NCBI GenBank assembly: GCA_028872955.1
Contig: JAGWNX010000012.1
Location: 1 to 55,107, forward strand
Direction: 5' to 3'
Length of the DNA: 55,107 nucleotides
DNA from: Acidobacteriota bacterium
GTDB lineage: Bacteria; Acidobacteriota; Terriglobia; Terriglobales; Acidobacteriaceae
The notes under the pieces were generated by a model. That model was not told where the DNA came from. It was given only the letters and a program-made list of their open reading frames with translations, and ran no database searches. Below, in pieces: positions 51,815 to 55,107 of this stretch; the stretch's first letter is position 1; each line of letters begins with the position of its first letter. A program made the translations under genes and the position numbers.

Positions 51815-51828
51815 TGACCTAGAGGTCA
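51815..51828. promoter_or_regulatory. TGACCT-AG-AGGTCA palindrome, candidate operator
   Basis: A 14-nt inverted repeat with 6-nt arms sits about 48 nt before the first gene of the regulator pair. It could be bound by the downstream Fis-type regulator or another dimeric protein. The rest of 51600-51875 holds the rph promoter and no gene. Confidence 0.35.
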
Positions 51829-51875
51829 GGTCCAGTGTCGTGAAGCCCTGGAGACAGACCGGAGAAGGAGACACC

Positions 51876-52658
51876 ATGCGAGCCATGCAGAGCAGGACGG
51901 GCGCAGGGAGTGGTGAAGGAAGCACGGCAGGGCGGCAGCAGTTTGCCGCGTTGTGGCGGATGAGCGAGCAGGGGTTGCCAGCGCAGGTGGCCACTACGGC
52001 GCTGGCTACGGAGTGGCGGCCGGCGGATCGGGGCGCAGGCGATCGGGCTCACAGGGATAGCCCGGCGGGGCAGCACCTGCCCGGCGATCTCCCCGTGGAG
52101 GCGCAGCGAGCAGAGAGCCCGACGGATCCACTGGCCCGGCAGGCATGCAGCCTGCTGGTGGCGCTGCGGATGTACTCTGAGCTGCTGGTTCAGCTGGACC
52201 TGAGTGAGCAGGAGCGTCTGGCCTATGCCGCGCGGCTGAAGGAGCTTGCCCGGCAGAGCTGGATGCTGGTGGACCATATTGTGCTGGGCATCGAGGAGCC
52301 GCTGGCCGGCCGGGGCACTGCTCCCGGGTCCGACGAGGGCGGTCTGTGCGAAGAAGAGCCCTCGGCCCGTTGGAGCACTCCGGTTGCGTCGGATGCATGG
52401 CCGGGGGGCTGGAACGCAGAGCGTGTTGCGCGGCAGGATGCTGGCTGGGAGACAGAGGCGGAGGCCAGGTCGCTGCGGGGCGCCATGTTGCTGGCGCGTC
52501 GTCCGGCAGAGGCGGACGGACAGGCAGCGATGGACCGCTTGTGGGATCTGCAGGTGTCTCCGCCGGCCGATCTGGGCTGGCCGCCGCGCGTCGCGCCGCG
52601 CCGAGAGGAGAGCGATCCTTGCAGGATTCCGGGAGCAGGAGGGTGGGTTGCATGTTGA
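51876..52658 (+). CDS. Protein with DHp-like helices lacking the phospho-acceptor His
   Basis: 260 aa from the ATG at 51876 with AGAAGGAG upstream. Residues 83-139 align with a histidine-kinase HisKA/DHp hairpin: ARQACSLLVALRMYSELL then LSEQERLAYAARLKELAR and LVDHIVLG, with the usual L-x-A-x-R-x-Y-x-E-L-L pattern. At the place of the phosphorylated His-Glu there is Arg88-Gln89. There is no HATPase domain, membrane segment or sensor domain; the remainder is low-complexity. It overlaps the regulator gene by 7 nt (ATGTTGA), so they are made together. It may hold the regulator in a dimeric complex. Function inferred only. Confidence 0.65.
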   Translation: MRAMQSRTGAGSGEGSTAGRQQFAALWRMSEQGLPAQVATTALATEWRPADRGAGDRAHRDSPAGQHLPGDLPVEAQRAESPTDPLARQACSLLVALRMYSELLVQLDLSEQERLAYAARLKELARQSWMLVDHIVLGIEEPLAGRGTAPGSDEGGLCEEEPSARWSTPVASDAWPGGWNAERVARQDAGWETEAEARSLRGAMLLARRPAEADGQAAMDRLWDLQVSPPADLGWPPRVAPRREESDPCRIPGAGGWVAC

Positions 52659-54223
52659 GTCTTGAAGGGACAGAGCAGGTGGCGGAGGCAGCCATTTCGG
52701 CCTCCGAACCGCGGTCGAGTGCGACTGCGGCGTGGACTGGGGCTCCAGGGAGCTCTTTTGTACCAGCGCTGCAGCTGCTGGTGGTAGATGACGATGCCGC
52801 AGTGCGGCGCACGTGCGTCGAGATCTCCAGCTCCCGGGGCTGCGTGGTGCAGGAGGCTGCAGGCCTGCAGGAGGCGAGGGAGGTGCTGCGCTGCCACAAG
52901 GTGGATCTGTTGCTGCTGGACCTGCGCCTGCCGGGGGGCTCTGGCCTGTCGCTGCTGGAGGAGGTGCGGGCGCAGCATCCGGATACGTTTGTGGTGGTGA
53001 TGACGGCCTTTGCCACCGTCAGCTCCGCAGTCGAGGCCATGCGTATCGGCGCCGGGGACTACCTGACCAAGCCATTTGCGATGGAGGAGCTGGTCGCCGT
53101 GCTGGAGCGCGGCGCGCGCCGCGTGGCATTCCAGGTAGAGAGCCGCCGGCTGCGTGAGCGGCTGCGTACGACGCGCGGCATGGGCCCGCTGGTGGGGCAG
53201 GTGCCGGAGATGCAGAAGCTGTACCGCATGCTCTCCAAGGTGGCGTTCACCTCGCATCCGGTGCTCATCACGGGGGAGGCGGGCACGGGCAAGGAGCTGG
53301 TGGGCAGGGCGATGCACGACAGCGGACCAAACCCCGCGCGGCCGTTTGTGGTGTTGGACTGCAGCCATACGAGCGGGAGTGTGGAGCTGTTGGAGGGCGA
53401 GCTGTTCGGCGTGGAATCTGGCGGCACGTTGCAGCCCCGGCAGGGACTGTTGAGTGCGCCCTCGGGCGGCACAGTGTATTTGGATGAGGTGGGCGATCTG
53501 CCGCATGAGCTGCAGACCAGGCTGCTGCGTGCCTTGCAGGAGAAGACGGTGCGGCCGGTTGGAAGCTCGCAGGTGATGCCGCTGACGGCACGCGTGCTGG
53601 CCGCCAGCAGCCGCGATCTGAACGGCCTGGTGGAGCGTGGGCAGTTTCGCAAAGACCTGTACTTTCGCCTGAACATCGTGCATCTGCACCTTCCCGCGCT
53701 GCGGGAGAGGAAGGCGGACATCGGACTGCTGGCCATGCACTTTCTGGAGAGGCTGGATGTGGAGTCGGGTGGCGAGCGTTCGCGGCGGCGCAGCTTCTCC
53801 AGCGAGACCCTGGCGTTGATGCAGGAGTATGAGTGGCCGGGCAATGTGCGCGAGCTGGAGCAGGCGATCGAACGGGCCTGTGCGCTGAGCAGTGGCCCGG
53901 TGGTCCATCTGAATGATCTGCCGACGCAGTTGCAGGAGTACCGCAGGCAACGCATCCAGCAGCCGTATGCGGCAGCGCAGCCGGAGGAGCCAGCGCTGGA
54001 CAGGCTATTGGATACGGACGCGGGCGGCAGGGCGATGGCGCGGCCGCGGATCGTCTCCATTGCGGCCATGGAGCGCGAGGCGATTCTAGGTACGATTCAG
54101 CAGCTGAAGGGCGACAAGTTGATGGCCGCGCGTCTGTTGGGTATTGGCAAGACGACGCTGTATCGCAAGCTGAAGGAGTATGGATTGATGGAGGCGGAGA
54201 CGGGCGGCGCCAGGCCGCACTAG
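52652..54223 (+). CDS. NtrC-like REC-AAA-Fis regulator without GAFTGA loop
   Basis: 523 aa from the ATG at 52652 (GGAGG upstream). Receiver domain about 41-155 with acidic Asp46/Asp47, phospho-acceptor Asp90, Thr118 and Lys140. AAA+ domain about 178-405: Walker A GEAGTGKE (208-215), Walker B VYLDE (275-279), and arginines in FRKDLYFRLN. Fis-type HTH at the C-terminus (MAARLLGIGKTTLYRKLKEYG). The loop that should read GAFTGA after ELFG is VESGGTLQP, about three residues shorter, so the sigma-54 contact is missing. It may act with sigma-70 RNA polymerase, as TyrR does, or repress. Coupled to the His-less DHp-like protein. Confidence 0.88.
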   Translation: MLSLEGTEQVAEAAISASEPRSSATAAWTGAPGSSFVPALQLLVVDDDAAVRRTCVEISSSRGCVVQEAAGLQEAREVLRCHKVDLLLLDLRLPGGSGLSLLEEVRAQHPDTFVVVMTAFATVSSAVEAMRIGAGDYLTKPFAMEELVAVLERGARRVAFQVESRRLRERLRTTRGMGPLVGQVPEMQKLYRMLSKVAFTSHPVLITGEAGTGKELVGRAMHDSGPNPARPFVVLDCSHTSGSVELLEGELFGVESGGTLQPRQGLLSAPSGGTVYLDEVGDLPHELQTRLLRALQEKTVRPVGSSQVMPLTARVLAASSRDLNGLVERGQFRKDLYFRLNIVHLHLPALRERKADIGLLAMHFLERLDVESGGERSRRRSFSSETLALMQEYEWPGNVRELEQAIERACALSSGPVVHLNDLPTQLQEYRRQRIQQPYAAAQPEEPALDRLLDTDAGGRAMARPRIVSIAAMEREAILGTIQQLKGDKLMAARLLGIGKTTLYRKLKEYGLMEAETGGARPH

Positions 54224-54300
54224 ATGGCACCGGCGCCGTGCTTTGGTATGCTGGGCTCATCGGAAGCCCGCTGAAGCTGGCACCGAGAGAGGACGAGCCA

Positions 54301-54513
54301 ATGCCGGATGTAAAGATTATCGTGAAGCCGAACGGTCCCCTGCGCGTTGAGGGTGCGTTTGAACTGGTGGACGCGGAAGGCAATGCATGGGACCTGACGG
54401 GCAAGCCGGCTGTGTCGCTGTGCCGTTGTGGAGCCAGCGCCAACCGCCCCTTTTGCGACGGGTCGCACCGCACGGCGGAGTTTACCTGTGCCGCCAGCCC
54501 TAAGGTCGGCTAG
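54301..54513 (+). CDS. CDGSH iron-sulfur domain protein
   Basis: 70 aa from the ATG at 54301. The 2Fe-2S motif C-x-C-x2-S-x3-P-x-C-D-G-S-H is complete: Cys41, Cys43, Cys52 and His56 (CRCGASANRPFCDGSH). Resembles single-domain bacterial CDGSH proteins involved in redox or cluster transfer. Upstream in-frame sequence (to 54238) is probably not translated. It starts 77 nt after the regulator gene. Confidence 0.93.
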   Translation: MPDVKIIVKPNGPLRVEGAFELVDAEGNAWDLTGKPAVSLCRCGASANRPFCDGSHRTAEFTCAASPKVG

Positions 54514-54530
54514 CTCCAGCCTGCGAGTTC

Positions 54531-54563
54531 GGGGGACGTGGTGCATGCCGCGTCCCTCGTTTC
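54531..54563 (+). terminator. Terminator after the CDGSH gene
   Basis: GGGACGTGG (54533-54541) pairs with CCGCGTCCC (54548-54556), one G-T pair, loop TGCATG; GG/TC extends it at 54531-54532. A pyrimidine-rich run TCGTTTCC follows. Confidence 0.7.
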
Positions 54564-54645
54564 CTTTTGGGAGGATGCTTCTTCCCGGAACGAAGAGCCG
54601 CCTGCTCCCTGCAGGCAGGTGAGTGCTGGAGTGACTGGAACTTTG

Positions 54646-55107
54646 ATGCGTAGCCTGCGGTGGGTGTGGTTAGGGGTCCTTCTGGCTGCGGCGCTTGCCG
54701 CAGGTGCGGATGCGCACGCTGTGATGGTGACCCGCTACACACGTAGCTCGGCCATGGTGACGGCGCGTGATGGGGTGCAGTTGCACATCGTCATCCTACG
54801 GCCGGAGGGATCCGAGGTCTCGGGTCCGCCCCTGCCCTTTCTGATGGAGCGCACCCCGTACGGAATCGACGGTGTGGACACGGAGGGCATCCAAGGCAGC
54901 AAGCCTGAACTGGTGGCGAGCGGATACATCTTCGTCTTCTGCGATATCCGTGGCCGCTACCGCTCGGGCGGCAAGTTTGTCATGAATCGGCCGATTGTGC
55001 CGCACCGCAGCAGCAAGGACATTGATGAGACCACGGACACCTACGACACCATTGCGTGGCTGTTGCGCAATGTGCCGAACAACAACGGGCGCGTGGGCGT
55101 CTACGGC
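54646..55107 (+). CDS. CocE/NonD family hydrolase, N-terminal part (cut by window end)
   Basis: First 154 codons of an open frame running off the window. Signal peptide MRSLRWVWLGVLLAAALAAG ending near ADAHA. The mature part matches the N-terminal segment of X-Pro dipeptidyl peptidase S15/CocE-like hydrolases: AMVTARDGVQLHIVILRP, then FLMERTPYGIDG and FVFCDIRGRYRSGG, then DTIAWLLRNVPNNNGRVGVYG, just before the expected nucleophile Ser. GGAG precedes the ATG. The enzyme likely hydrolyses acyl or amide bonds in the periplasm; the substrate is unknown. Confidence 0.85.
   Translation, partial: MRSLRWVWLGVLLAAALAAGADAHAVMVTRYTRSSAMVTARDGVQLHIVILRPEGSEVSGPPLPFLMERTPYGIDGVDTEGIQGSKPELVASGYIFVFCDIRGRYRSGGKFVMNRPIVPHRSSKDIDETTDTYDTIAWLLRNVPNNNGRVGVYG

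Noticed and set aside
51805..51822. Sigma-54 promoter (TTGGCATGCGACGTGACC) upstream of the regulator pair
   Set aside because: The GG-N10-GC rule is not met (GG-N10-GA) and the second half does not resemble TTGCA, so it is not called.

Overview
The window is about 55 kb of GC-rich, densely packed bacterial chromosome. Two tandem proteins of the 'VWFA-related Acidobacterial' type, a BshC homologue, a DUF6526 protein and many Tat or Sec exported enzymes suggest an Acidobacteriota member of class Terriglobia (Granulicella/Terriglobus/Edaphobacter-like). This placement is inferred from gene content only. I see no prophage, insertion sequence, CRISPR array, rRNA or convincing tRNA. Nearly all of it is core or housekeeping sequence.

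Layout: 0-6.2 kb, minus strand, is an envelope/isoprenoid operon uppS-cdsA-(Tat metallopeptidase)-dxr-rseP with a zinc-ribbon HTH regulator upstream. 6.4-9.3 kb holds pncA and, divergently, an HMG-CoA-lyase-like gene, a YbgC-type thioesterase and an SDR. 9.3-10.7 kb has a GT2 glycosyltransferase and a frataxin-like gene. 10.8-14.8 kb is a periplasmic molybdenum aldehyde oxidoreductase operon (PaoABC type). 14.9-20.6 kb, minus, has ssb, a haem O/oxidase assembly group (ctaB, DUF420), polX, a cold shock gene and a Nudix hydrolase. 20.8-24.7 kb, plus, has bshC, a small zinc-finger-like protein and an Uup-type ABC-F ATPase. 24.8-32.6 kb, minus, has a dienelactone hydrolase, DinB, fabI, a GGDEF cyclase, EVE, a coupled amidase-GerMN-murI operon and DUF1015. 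32.9-36.3 kb has the VWA pair and a trans-sulfuration enzyme. 36.3-40.7 kb has a pectin-oligomer lyase, a small outer membrane protein, a CysJ-type reductase lacking its FMN domain, and small genes. 40.8-46.9 kb, plus, has nfo, leuS, a membrane protein and guaA. 46.9-51.6 kb, minus, has exported proteins with POTRA-like repeats, a LacD-type aldolase and rph. 51.9-55.1 kb has an odd regulator pair, a CDGSH protein and the start of a CocE/NonD hydrolase.

The most unusual content is the pair at 51.9-54.2 kb. The first gene has a helical hairpin that looks like a histidine-kinase dimerization domain without the phospho-accepting histidine and without an ATPase domain. It overlaps an NtrC-like REC-AAA-Fis regulator whose GAFTGA sigma-54 contact loop is deleted. 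Other points worth a look are an HMG-CoA-lyase-like protein that has lost three of four metal ligands, a recurring TAnnnT box 6-8 nt before start codons (predicted leaderless mRNAs), and a possible three-way-junction RNA or repeat element upstream of polX.
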